This document shows, piece after piece, positions 51,395 through 59,877 of a DNA stretch of 61,285 bases. The stretch's first letter is position 1. Every line of letters starts with the position of its first letter. The stretch spans positions 1-61,285 of the forward strand of contig NZ_JAGXJN010000046.1 in the NCBI RefSeq assembly GCF_019091455.1, written 5' to 3'. Under the pieces are notes generated by a model. The model worked only from the letters and a program-made list of their open reading frames with translations. It did no database searches and was not told where the DNA came from. Position numbers and translations under genes: made by a program. Origin of the DNA: Chitinophaga sp. GbtcB8 (lineage in GTDB: Bacteria; Bacteroidota; Bacteroidia; Chitinophagales; Chitinophagaceae).

Positions 51395-53314
51395 ATGTCA
51401 TACAAGCATTTAAAACACTTCATTGATACGCTGGAAAAGGCGGGAGAGCTGATACGCATCAAAACTTATGTAGATCCTAAGCTGGAAATAGCCGAAATCA
51501 CCGACCGGGTAAGCAAATCGCCGTGCGGGGGCAAGGCCCTGCTGTTTGAGAACACAGGATATGATTTCCCGGTGCTGATCAACTCCATGGGCAGCTATAA
51601 ACGTATGTGCCTCGCGCTGGGCGTGCAGGAGCTGGATGATGTGGCTTCGGAGATTGAAGGGCTGTTTAAAATGCTGTCAAAACCCAAAGAAAGCATCCTG
51701 GATAAATTATCTATGCTGCCCAAGCTTAGCCAGTTTGCTTCCTGGATGCCCAAGGTAGTGGGCGGCAAAGGCAGCTGCCAGGAAGTAGTGATGGCCGACC
51801 CTGACCTGGCCAAACTGCCGGTAATGCAATGCTGGCCTAAAGATGGCGGCCCTTTTATAACCCTGCCGGTGATACACACCAAAGACCCGAACAATGGCAG
51901 CCGCAATGTGGGCATGTACCGCATGCAGGTGTTTGATAAAACCATGACGGGTATGCACTGGCATAAACATAAAGTGAGCGCCAAACACTTTATGGAATAC
52001 AAAAAGCTGAACAAGCGTATGCCCGTGGCAGTTATACTGGGCGGCGATCCCGTATATACCTATTCTGCTACAGCCCCCTTACCGGAGAATGTAGATGAGT
52101 ACATGCTGGCTGGTTTTCTGCGTAAGCGGAAAGTGGAGCTGGTAAAATGTATAACCCAGCCGGAGCTGGAAGTGCCTGCAGATGCGGATTTTGTAATAGA
52201 AGGATATGTAGACCCCGGGGAAGAGCTGATATGGGAAGGACCTTTTGGCGACCATACCGGTTATTATTCCCTGGCCGACTGGTACCCGCGTTTTCATGTA
52301 ACCTGCATTACCCACCGTAAAGACGCCGTATACCCCTCAACGATAGTAGGCATACCTCCGCAGGAAGACGCCTGGATAGGCAAGGCCACAGAACGTATTT
52401 TCCTGGCGCCTATAAAAATGACGCTGGTACCCGAAATAGTGGATATGGATATGCCGGTGGAAGGCGTGTTCCATAACCTGGTAATTGCGCAGATCAAAAA
52501 GGATTATGCCGGCCAGGCGCAAAAAGTGATGAACGCCATGTGGGGCGCCGGGCAAATGATGTTCAATAAAATACTGGTAGTAACAGACGAAGGTACTGGC
52601 ATACAGGATTATAAACAGCTGGCGCAGTATGTGTTCCGTCACCTGAACCCCGCTACGGATATTTATTTAAGCCAGGGCCCTATGGATGTGCTGGACCATT
52701 CCTGTTCTAAAATGGGCTTTGGCGGTAAAATGTGTATTGACGGAACGAGGAAGTACGAAGAGGAAATAGATGAGAATTACGAATTAGGAATTACGAATTA
52801 CGAATTTAATGCAGCGGCGCTGCTGGAGCGGTTTGCGGAGATAAAGGGAGTGAATGCGGCGCTGCTGAAAATGGATATTTCCTGTTTGCTGGTAGCAGTG
52901 GAAAAGAAACGGCCTTTTCATATTAAAGAGCTGAATGACCGTTTATATGAACTGCCGGAAATGGCAGGTATTAAAATGGTGCTGTATGTAGAACATACCG
53001 TGGATGTAAGCGACCTGCCTTCTGCCCTGTGGCGGTTTTGCAATAACCTGGACCCTAAACGCGACAGCTTTGTAGTGAACCTACCATTGCCCAATGGTAA
53101 AAGAAGGGCCGGCATTGGCTTTGACGGTACGCTGAAAACCCGCATCCTGGATAATTTTGAGCGTGACTGGCCTAATATTATTGTGGCAGATGATGCTACC
53201 ATCCAGAAGGTAGATGAAAAGTGGAAAGCGCTGGACCTGGGACCTTTCATAACATCACCCTCCCTGAAATACAAACACCAGATATATGGAGAAGAAGCGG
53301 TGGTGCAGCAGTAG
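51395..53314 (+). CDS. UbiD-family decarboxylase
   Basis: 639 residues from ATG 51395 (MSYKHLKHFIDTLEKAGELI; the open frame reaches 51377). UbiD fold: GKALLFENTGYDFPVLINSMGSY, NVGMYRMQVFDKTMTGMHWHKHK (prenyl-FMN and metal region), ILGGDPVYTYSATAPLPENVDEY and EGPFGDHTGYY with the catalytic Glu/Asp network, then VGIPPQEDAWIGKATERIF. It probably decarboxylates a menaquinone precursor or an aromatic acid using prenylated FMN. At residues 460-472 it carries a stretch encoded by a family A repeat. The next gene overlaps its end by 29 bp. Confidence 0.9.
   Translation: MSYKHLKHFIDTLEKAGELIRIKTYVDPKLEIAEITDRVSKSPCGGKALLFENTGYDFPVLINSMGSYKRMCLALGVQELDDVASEIEGLFKMLSKPKESILDKLSMLPKLSQFASWMPKVVGGKGSCQEVVMADPDLAKLPVMQCWPKDGGPFITLPVIHTKDPNNGSRNVGMYRMQVFDKTMTGMHWHKHKVSAKHFMEYKKLNKRMPVAVILGGDPVYTYSATAPLPENVDEYMLAGFLRKRKVELVKCITQPELEVPADADFVIEGYVDPGEELIWEGPFGDHTGYYSLADWYPRFHVTCITHRKDAVYPSTIVGIPPQEDAWIGKATERIFLAPIKMTLVPEIVDMDMPVEGVFHNLVIAQIKKDYAGQAQKVMNAMWGAGQMMFNKILVVTDEGTGIQDYKQLAQYVFRHLNPATDIYLSQGPMDVLDHSCSKMGFGGKMCIDGTRKYEEEIDENYELGITNYEFNAAALLERFAEIKGVNAALLKMDISCLLVAVEKKRPFHIKELNDRLYELPEMAGIKMVLYVEHTVDVSDLPSALWRFCNNLDPKRDSFVVNLPLPNGKRRAGIGFDGTLKTRILDNFERDWPNIIVADDATIQKVDEKWKALDLGPFITSPSLKYKHQIYGEEAVVQQ
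52773..52807. repeat. family A heptad repeat inside the ubiD coding sequence
   Basis: Units GAATTAC, GAATTAG, GAATTAC, GAATTAC, GAATTTA (from 52774), read in frame as residues 460-472, ENYELGITNYEFN. This is the only copy found inside a coding region in this window. Confidence 0.8.
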
Positions 53315-53774
53315 CCTGTTCCTGCTATTGATCCTGTGGGGCGCTACGGCTGCGGGGCAGGCCCGTACAGCAGACTTCCATTATTTAAACCTGCTGGAAG
53401 GTACCTGGAACATGCGTACCCGGGAAAGTGTGATCACGGAGCAGTGGCATAGGGTTAATGACTCCACCTGGCAGGGCCACACCTGGCGCATTGTTGGCCG
53501 GGATAGCAGCCTGCAGGAAAGTATGCAGCTGGTGCGTGCCGCAGATGGCATTTATTATATTCCTGTGATGACCGGGCAGCTCAATAATACACCGGCACGC
53601 GTTAAACTCACCGTACTAAAACCCATTGGCTTTATAGCAGAGAACCCCGCTAATGATTTCCCTAAAAAGATCACCTATCGCTGGAAAAGCGAAACTCACC
53701 TTGATGTGAAGGTGGAAGGGAAGCAGGGGAATACGGTGGGGGAATTCTTATTTCAGTATAATAAGCAGGAGTAA
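53286..53774 (+). CDS. exported protein, possibly DUF6265-like
   Basis: 162 residues. It starts inside the ubiD end (29 bp overlap), suggesting translational coupling. N-terminal signal (CSSSLFLLLILWGATAAGQA). The mature domain is a small calycin-like beta barrel: FHYLNLLEGTWNMRTRESV, ITEQWHRVNDSTWQGHTWRIVG and IYYIPVMTGQ. Function unknown; the lipocalin-like fold suggests small-ligand binding. A family A fragment contains the stop region. Confidence 0.68.
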   Translation: MEKKRWCSSSLFLLLILWGATAAGQARTADFHYLNLLEGTWNMRTRESVITEQWHRVNDSTWQGHTWRIVGRDSSLQESMQLVRAADGIYYIPVMTGQLNNTPARVKLTVLKPIGFIAENPANDFPKKITYRWKSETHLDVKVEGKQGNTVGEFLFQYNKQE

Positions 53775-53796
53775 TTAAATAATCCGTAATTAAAAG

Positions 53797-53828
53797 AAAG
53801 CCGCTCCCGGGAACAGGTGCGGCTTTTT
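53797..53828 (+). terminator. terminator of the ubiD pair
   Basis: An 8 bp outer stem AAAGCCGC (53797-53804) with GCGGCTTT (53819-53826), then a run of T. It closes the ubiD and DUF6265-like transcript. Confidence 0.8.
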
Positions 53829-53984
53829 TTGTACGACCAACTCAAATTAAACTACGTTGCTATTTCTAAGAAAGCAAATTGCTTTACCACGTGTTAATTG
53901 AATGATGCAAAAATAAGAGTACCCTGCATAAGGCATTTATGCATTCGGGAAAACGATTTACGTGAAGCGGAAAGATGTAAATGA

Positions 53985-54074
53985 GCAAATATGCAGATAT
54001 GCAAATGTGCAGATGATTTAAAGCGGAGTACCTTCATCCGCACATCTGCATATTTGCACATCCACACATTTATT
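53985..54074. repeat. family D octad repeat, palindromic, second copy
   Basis: GCAAATAT, GCAGATAT, GCAAATGT, GCAGATGA (53985-54016) faces CATCCGCA, CATCTGCA, TATTTGCA, CATCCACA (54035-54066). It has the same period and layout as 48441-48529. It lies in a convergent gap and the prfC stop is in its last unit. Confidence 0.8.
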
Positions 54075-55653
54075 TATGTATTTCTGAAGTAAAGTGAAAC
54101 TCTATTTCCGGGTTGTTGGTACGTTCTGTATTCAGGTACCATTCAGACTGGGCCAGGTATACCAGGTGGCCATCTTTATCCTCTACAATGTTAGCCTGTT
54201 TAAAACGGGTAAATTCTTCGATCTTCTGTTTATTGCCGGTGATCCAGCAGGCTTTGTAAAAGGGCAGGGTATTGAACTGGCAGGCTGCTCCGTACTCCTG
54301 CAACAGGCGGTACTGGATCACTTCAAACTGCAGGTCGCCCACGCAGCCTATGATCTTGCGGTTGCCGCCATGCTGGGTGAACAGCTGGGCCACGCCTTCG
54401 TCCGTTAGCTGGCGGATGCCTTTTTCCAGCTGTTTTGTTTTCATCGGATCCTTATTCACCAGCTCTTTGAACAGCTCCGGTGAAAAGCTGGGAATGCCGG
54501 TGAAGTAAAAGGATTCGCCTTCTGTAAGGGTATCGCCGATCTTAAAGTTGCCGGTATCAAAAAGACCTACCACATCGCCGGGGTAGGCATCATCTACCAC
54601 GTTCTTTTCACGGGCCAGGAAAGTGTAAGGGTTGCTGAAGCGCACATCTTTATCCAGGCGTACATGGTGGTAAAATTTGTTACGCTCAAAACGGCCGGAG
54701 CATACCCGCAGGAATGCAATACGGTCGCGGTGGCGGGGATCCAGGTTGGCGTGGATCTTAAATACAAAGCCGCTGAACTTATCTTCCCCTACCGCAATAG
54801 GGCGGGTGCTGGCTTCCCGGTCGCGGGGCACAGGGGCTATCTCCACAAAAGTATCCAGCAGGTCTTTTACTCCAAAGTTATTCACCGCGCTGCCAAAGAA
54901 CACAGGGGCCTGTTTGCCTTCCAGGTAGGGCTTATTATCAAAGGGATCATATACGCCTTCTATCAGCTCAACATCGTTGCGCAGCTGTGCGGCATCTTTT
55001 GCGGAAAAGTGTTCATCTATATAAGTGGAGCTGAGATCGGCCAGCGGCACTATATCATCATCTGTAGCCTTTTTATTGGGCAAAAAGGATACAAAGCTTT
55101 TGTTATAGAGGTTATACACGCCTTTGAAATCCGTTCCGCCGTTAATAGGCCAGCTCAGAGGGCGTACTTTGATGTTAAGCTTTTCTTCCAGCTCATCCAG
55201 CAGGTCAAAGGGGTTTTTACCGTCGCGGTCCATTTTGTTCACGAAAATGATCACGGGGGTATCGCGCATGCGGCATACTTCCATGAGCTTTCCGGTTTGC
55301 TCTTCCACGCCCTTTACACAGTCAATTACCAGCACTACGCTGTCTACCGCGGTAAGGGTGCGGTAGGTATCTTCTGCAAAGTCTTTGTGACCGGGGGTAT
55401 CCAGCAGGTTTACCAGCACATCGCGGTATTCAAAGGTCATCACGGAGGTAGCCACGGAAATACCGCGCTGCCGCTCAATTTCCATAAAGTCAGAGGTGGT
55501 GTGCTTCTTGATCTTATTGGATTTTACCGCACCGGCCGTTTGTATGGCGCCGCCGAATAACAGGAATTTCTCCGTTAAGGTGGTTTTACCGGCATCCGGG
55601 TGGGCTATGATGGCAAATGTTTTCCGTTTGTTGATCTCGCTGGAGTACTTCAT
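54070..55653 (-). CDS. prfC: peptide chain release factor 3
   Basis: 527 residues from ATG 55653 (E. coli RF3 is 529; the open frame to 55740 comes from a repeat and the promoter region). Translational GTPase: P-loop AHPDAGKTTLTEK, switch II LDTPGHKDFAEDTYR, NKMDRDGKNPFDLLDELE, then RF3-specific domains with LREREKNV-type FLAREKNVVDDAYPGD and GGNRKIIGCVGDLQFEVIQYRL. It removes RF1/RF2 from the ribosome after termination. Single gene. Confidence 0.96.
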   Translation of the reverse strand: MKYSSEINKRKTFAIIAHPDAGKTTLTEKFLLFGGAIQTAGAVKSNKIKKHTTSDFMEIERQRGISVATSVMTFEYRDVLVNLLDTPGHKDFAEDTYRTLTAVDSVVLVIDCVKGVEEQTGKLMEVCRMRDTPVIIFVNKMDRDGKNPFDLLDELEEKLNIKVRPLSWPINGGTDFKGVYNLYNKSFVSFLPNKKATDDDIVPLADLSSTYIDEHFSAKDAAQLRNDVELIEGVYDPFDNKPYLEGKQAPVFFGSAVNNFGVKDLLDTFVEIAPVPRDREASTRPIAVGEDKFSGFVFKIHANLDPRHRDRIAFLRVCSGRFERNKFYHHVRLDKDVRFSNPYTFLAREKNVVDDAYPGDVVGLFDTGNFKIGDTLTEGESFYFTGIPSFSPELFKELVNKDPMKTKQLEKGIRQLTDEGVAQLFTQHGGNRKIIGCVGDLQFEVIQYRLLQEYGAACQFNTLPFYKACWITGNKQKIEEFTRFKQANIVEDKDGHLVYLAQSEWYLNTERTNNPEIEFHFTSEIHK

Positions 55654-55698
55654 TCGTAGTTTTTGTAAAATGGGTGCAAAAATAGGTAAAATTTTTGG

Positions 55699-55823
55699 GT
55701 CCATGATCCATGGTTGATAGTCCATGGCATAGTTAAGCATTACCAGCGCTGCGTTGCCGGTACCATGGCCCGGATAAACTTGTTATGTGGCGTGTGCCAT
55801 GGACTATCGGCTACTCAACTATT
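55699..55823. repeat. family B heptad repeat, palindromic copy
   Basis: GTCCATG, ATCCATG, GTTGATA, GTCCATG (55699-55726) faces CCATGGA, CTATCGG, CTACTCA, ACTATTA (from 55797). It lies in the divergent gap between prfC and the permease gene. Confidence 0.8.
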
Positions 55824-55848
55824 AACTTAATAGATTATATTTGGGAAT

Positions 55849-57096
55849 ATGTTAGCTACCCTTAAAATACTATGGAACAGCCTTAAAATGGCGCTGCTGG
55901 AGCTGAAAGTGAATAAGCTACGCACTTTTCTCTCCTTACTGGGCATTACCATTGGCATCTTTTGCATTATTGCCGTTTTTACCGTTACAGACAGTATGGA
56001 AAACAACATCCGCAGCGATGTACAGGCATTAGGCAGTGATGTGATCTACATACAGAAATGGCCCTGGGGCGGCGGGGGCGAATATCCCTGGTGGAAATAC
56101 ATGAACCGTCCGGAGCCTGAGCATAAGGAGCTGAAGGTGATACAGGATAAAGTGCAAAGCGCTGCCTCTGCTGCCTTTGCTTTTTCGGCCTACAGCAAAA
56201 AAATAGAATACCGGGATGATTATATGGATGGGGTAGAGGTGATGGCGGTATCACAGGATTTTGATAAGATCCAGAACCCGGCGATCATTAACGGGCGTTA
56301 TTTTACAGGTAATGAAAACAGCTCCAACGTAGTGATACTGGGCGCCAACATCTGGGAAGGGCTGTTCAACAGTTCGGATGCCGCATTGAATAAGGTGGTG
56401 CAGGTTGCAGGCCGCCCCTGTAAAGTGATAGGCCTGCTGAAGAAAAAGGGAGAAAGCCTGCTGGGCGGTATTAATTATGATAACGCGGTAATAGTGCCTT
56501 ACGGTTACGGGCGTACTATTATGGATGAACGCCGTTTTGGCGATCCTTATATAATGGTAAAAGCAGCGCCCAATGTGCCCCTGGTACAGCTGAAAGACGA
56601 GCTGCGGGGCGTGGAGCGCGCCATGCACCGTTTACGGCCACGTGAGGAAGATGATTTTTCCCTCAACGAGATCACTACCCTGAGCGATAACCTGAACGGG
56701 CTGTTTTCCATCATGAATGTTGCCGGTGGCATCATCGCCATATTTGCCCTGATAGTGGGAGGTTTTGGTATTGCCAATATTATGTTTGTAACCGTGAAAG
56801 AACGTACCAACATCATTGGGCTTAAAAAGGCCATTGGTGCGCGCCGCAGTGTAATTTTGATGGAGTTTCTGCTGGAAGCAATTGTATTGTGTTTGATAGG
56901 CGGGGGCTTTGGATTACTGATCGTGTATACGGGTACGTTATTGGCATCCGGCAGCCAGAGTTTTACCATTACCTTATCGGTCAAGAACATTATTCTTGGC
57001 CTGAGCATATCCGCCGTTGTGGGTATTGTGGCCGGGTTTATACCTGCTTTTTCTGCCTCCAAGCTGGATCCGGTGGTTGCTATCCGAAGCAATTAA
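55849..57096 (+). CDS. MacB-type ABC transporter permease
   Basis: 415 residues. N-terminal helix (about 20-45; LRTFLSLLGITIGIFCIIAVFTV), a MacB periplasmic core domain (about 50-245) and three C-terminal helices of the FtsX fold (from about 285; GGIIAIFALIVGGFGIANIMFV). The segment TVKERTNIIGLKKAIGARRS is the coupling loop that contacts the ATPase. No ATPase gene is adjacent, so its partner is encoded elsewhere. It exports peptides, lipoproteins or drugs, unknown here. Confidence 0.9.
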   Translation: MLATLKILWNSLKMALLELKVNKLRTFLSLLGITIGIFCIIAVFTVTDSMENNIRSDVQALGSDVIYIQKWPWGGGGEYPWWKYMNRPEPEHKELKVIQDKVQSAASAAFAFSAYSKKIEYRDDYMDGVEVMAVSQDFDKIQNPAIINGRYFTGNENSSNVVILGANIWEGLFNSSDAALNKVVQVAGRPCKVIGLLKKKGESLLGGINYDNAVIVPYGYGRTIMDERRFGDPYIMVKAAPNVPLVQLKDELRGVERAMHRLRPREEDDFSLNEITTLSDNLNGLFSIMNVAGGIIAIFALIVGGFGIANIMFVTVKERTNIIGLKKAIGARRSVILMEFLLEAIVLCLIGGGFGLLIVYTGTLLASGSQSFTITLSVKNIILGLSISAVVGIVAGFIPAFSASKLDPVVAIRSN

Positions 57097-57155
57097 CATG
57101 AAAAGTGAGGGCGGAATATTAACTTCGCGCTTTCATGACCAAACATTGTCTGTGT

Positions 57156-57473
57156 ATGAAACTTCGTATATACATTGCTGCCTTTTGCCTGGCAGCCTTT
57201 GCTTATTCCTGCTCCACCACTAACCAGATCAATACCCGCGACTGCCGTTATGAAGGCATTGTAATGGACATGAGGGGACTGGATGGCTGCGGGTTAATGA
57301 TCATACTGAACGACAGCGCACATACCCGCCTGCAACCATTGGCCATTATAGATACAAGCTTTCACCTGCAGCCCGGCCAGCGTGTACGGGTAAATTATAC
57401 GGAGCTGCGCGGGCAAATGTCTGCCTGCATGTCGGGTAAGCTGGTGCGCATAGACTGTATTAAGGCGCAATAA
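57156..57473 (+). CDS. small lipoprotein, unknown
   Basis: 105 residues from ATG 57156 (the open frame starts at 57135, but MKLRIYIAAFCLAAFAYSC is a cleaner signal). Lipobox FAYSCSTT. A short beta-rich mature domain with several Cys (RDCRYEGIVMDMRGLDGCG; MSACMSGKLVRIDC), which may form disulfides. No family recognised. It ends 28 bp before tsaD. Confidence 0.6.
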   Translation: MKLRIYIAAFCLAAFAYSCSTTNQINTRDCRYEGIVMDMRGLDGCGLMIILNDSAHTRLQPLAIIDTSFHLQPGQRVRVNYTELRGQMSACMSGKLVRIDCIKAQ

Positions 57474-57501
57474 AAGCTGCAAATGCTGTAGTTTTGCACC
57501 C

Positions 57502-58506
57502 ATGCCCGTACATATTTTAGCTATAGAATCTTCCTGCGACGAGACCAGTGCAGCCGTACTTACCGACGGTAAGGTGTTAAGCAATATCATTGCCAATCAA
57601 ACCGTACATGAACAATATGGGGGCGTGGTGCCTGAGCTGGCATCGCGCGCACACCAGGAGAATATTGTACCTGTAGTGGATATGGCCCTGAAGCAGGCCG
57701 GTGTGGACCGCAGTGAGCTGAGCGCCATTGCATTTACCCAATCCCCCGGGCTGATAGGCTCCCTGCTGGTAGGCAGCTGTTTTGCCAAAGCCATGGCCCT
57801 GGCATTAAATATACCGCTGATAGCCGTGCATCATATGCAGGCGCATGTGCTGGCTAATTTCATAGCCGATCCCAAACCCAGCTTTCCTTTTCTTTGTTTA
57901 ACAGTGTCCGGCGGTCATACCCAGATCGTGCGTTGCGATAGCCCGCTGTCTATGCAGGTGATCGGCGAAACGCTGGACGATGCGGCCGGAGAGGCCTTTG
58001 ATAAAAGCGCTAAGCTATTGGGACTGCCTTATCCCGGTGGCCCGTTAATAGATAAATATGCGAAAGAAGGGTATGCTGCCCGTTTCAAATTTCCCGAACC
58101 GCAGATACCGGGATTAAATTTCAGCTTCAGCGGATTAAAAACTGCTATCCTATATTTTTTGCAGGAGCACCAGCAGAAAGATCCCGGGTTTGTGCAGGCT
58201 AACCTGGCAGATATCTGCGCATCTGTACAGGAGCGTATTGTAAGCATACTGCTGCATAAGCTGGTAAAGGCATCCAGGGAAACCGGCATTCAGCAAATAG
58301 CCATTGCGGGCGGGGTAAGCGCTAACTCCGGCCTGCGGAACGCCTTACAGCAGTATGGTGAAAAATACGGCTGGCAAACCTATATTCCCAAATTTGAGTA
58401 TTGCACGGATAATGCCGCTATGATTGCCATGACGGCATGGTACAAATACCTGGCAGGTGATTTTGCAGGGCTGGAAGCAGGAGTGAGCGCGAGAGCGGGT
58501 TTTTAG
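57502..58506 (+). CDS. tsaD: tRNA N6-threonylcarbamoyladenosine transferase TsaD
   Basis: 334 residues, the normal TsaD length. Motifs: ILAIESSCDETSAAVL at the N-terminus, the metal-binding HHMQAHVLAN, TVSGGHTQIV, ETLDDAAGEAFDK, FSFSGLKTAI and AGGVSANSGLR. It transfers the threonylcarbamoyl group to A37 of tRNAs that read ANN codons, with TsaB, TsaC and TsaE encoded elsewhere. A TAGTTTTG -7-like element (57489-57496) lies 5 bp before the ATG. Confidence 0.97.
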   Translation: MPVHILAIESSCDETSAAVLTDGKVLSNIIANQTVHEQYGGVVPELASRAHQENIVPVVDMALKQAGVDRSELSAIAFTQSPGLIGSLLVGSCFAKAMALALNIPLIAVHHMQAHVLANFIADPKPSFPFLCLTVSGGHTQIVRCDSPLSMQVIGETLDDAAGEAFDKSAKLLGLPYPGGPLIDKYAKEGYAARFKFPEPQIPGLNFSFSGLKTAILYFLQEHQQKDPGFVQANLADICASVQERIVSILLHKLVKASRETGIQQIAIAGGVSANSGLRNALQQYGEKYGWQTYIPKFEYCTDNAAMIAMTAWYKYLAGDFAGLEAGVSARAGF

Positions 58507-58508
58507 TT

Positions 58509-58543
58509 CAATTATGAATTGTCAATTACAAATTATGAATTGG
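58509..58543. repeat. family A heptad repeat after tsaD
   Basis: CAATTAT, GAATTGT, CAATTAC, AAATTAT, GAATTGG (58509-58543), starting 2 bp after the tsaD stop. Confidence 0.7.
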
Positions 58544-58594
58544 AATGCAGCGGAGATCTGATTACAGTATGTTTAAGCCTCTGTATATTTTTTG

Positions 58595-59311
58595 ATGGGC
58601 AATAACTATTTTCAGTTTAAACAGTTTAGGGTTCAGCAGGATGAATGCGCCATGAAAGTGTGTACAGATGCGTGTTTGCAGGGGGCTTTTACGGCGCAAT
58701 ACCTGTTGACACAGCCCGTAGGAAGGATCCTGGATATTGGTACCGGTACAGGTTTGTTAAGCCTGATGCTGGCGCAGCAAATACCGGTCAGCATTACTGG
58801 TGTGGAACTGGATACCGCTGCGGCGGCGCAGGCCCGGCAAAACTTTGCAGCATCGCCCTGGGCAGAGCGTTTGCTGGTAACGCAGGCGGATATACGCGCA
58901 TGGCCGTTTACCCAATTATACGATCACATTATTACCAATCCTCCCTTTTACGAAGGCAGCTTAAAAAGCGGTGATACCCTGCGCAACCAGGCCATGCATG
59001 CTACCACGCTTGGCTATGAAGCGCTGTTACAAGCCATCAGCGATCATTTGCAGCAGGAGGGCAGCTTTTCTGTATTGTTGCCGTATGCGGCTTTCCCGGG
59101 CTTCAGGCAATTGGCGGAAGCAGCTGGTTTTTATCCTCAACAAATACTGGAAGTGAAACAAAGTGTGCAGCATGGGTATTTCCGCGCTGTAGGCATTTTC
59201 AGCCGGCAGCCGGTTACGCCGGTAATAATATCCTTAGCTATCTATGAAAAGCAAAATGTGTATACGCCGGAATTTGTGGCGTTGCTGCAACCTTACTACC
59301 TCTATCTATAG
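58595..59311 (+). CDS. trmN6: tRNA1(Val) adenine-N6 methyltransferase
   Basis: 238 residues from ATG 58595 (a TTG one codon earlier is also open). YfiC/TrmN6 family: FQFKQFRVQQDECAMKVCTD, SAM-binding ILDIGTGTGLLSLMLAQ, VELDTAAAAQARQNF, and the catalytic NPPF motif in IITNPPFYEGS. It methylates A37 of tRNA-Val using SAM. The minus-strand gene downstream begins 3 bp past its stop (convergent). Confidence 0.9.
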   Translation: MGNNYFQFKQFRVQQDECAMKVCTDACLQGAFTAQYLLTQPVGRILDIGTGTGLLSLMLAQQIPVSITGVELDTAAAAQARQNFAASPWAERLLVTQADIRAWPFTQLYDHIITNPPFYEGSLKSGDTLRNQAMHATTLGYEALLQAISDHLQQEGSFSVLLPYAAFPGFRQLAEAAGFYPQQILEVKQSVQHGYFRAVGIFSRQPVTPVIISLAIYEKQNVYTPEFVALLQPYYLYL

Positions 59312-59314
59312 ATC

Positions 59315-59818
59315 TTAATTTTCACTGACCGGCACATGAAAACTGCAGCTGGTAGTGCCTACGGATACCGGTACCAGGGTGGTGCCAAACTCCCCGGGAA
59401 CACCTGCGCCATAAAGGGAAATAGTTTGTATGCCTGTGGTGGTAAAAATGCCTACATCGGAGAAGGTGATACCATTGACGGTGCCGCTGACAACGGACCA
59501 CCTGCCGGGAGTAATGACATTCACTTCCAGGGTCACCGTTTCATTCTCCGTTAAGTATTCACCGGAAACATACGTACCCTGCACCTGGAAATTGGCGCAT
59601 TTTCCTGCGCTGACCACCAGCTCAAAGTTGGCAAAGCTATCGATATTTACCACGGTATCCGGCGGATTGGTGCCGGTTGTGTCTGTGGTATCTGTCCCTG
59701 TAGTATCTGTAATGCCGCCGCCCGGGTACGGAATTTCCTGGCTTAATTCTCTTTTACAGCCAAATATGATACAGCATAGCAATGCGATTATAATAATTGG
59801 GGCGTTGGCAATGCGCAT
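59315..59818 (-). CDS. lipoprotein with Thr/Asp linker, unknown
   Basis: 167 residues. Lipobox IIFGCKRE (Cys about 21). A Pro/Gly stretch is followed by a low-complexity linker (TDTTGTDTTDTTGTNPPDT), then a beta-sandwich domain (about 65-160; KCANFQVQGTYVSGEYL; VTLEVNVITPGRWSVVSG). The linker and immunoglobulin-like fold suggest a surface-exposed adhesive or binding protein. No family recognised. Confidence 0.62.
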   Translation of the reverse strand: MRIANAPIIIIALLCCIIFGCKRELSQEIPYPGGGITDTTGTDTTDTTGTNPPDTVVNIDSFANFELVVSAGKCANFQVQGTYVSGEYLTENETVTLEVNVITPGRWSVVSGTVNGITFSDVGIFTTTGIQTISLYGAGVPGEFGTTLVPVSVGTTSCSFHVPVSEN

Positions 59819-59877
59819 AAACTGTTCTAATTATAAATAACGGGGAAAAGACTCTGGTGTAAAGATACGCTTTCTAT

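Noticed and set aside
54664..55560. 298-codon plus-strand frame across prfC
   Set aside because: Antisense shadow of RF3; no motif of its own.
59336..59840. plus-strand frames opposite the Thr/Asp-linker lipoprotein
   Set aside because: The minus frame has a lipobox and a coherent domain; the plus frames do not.
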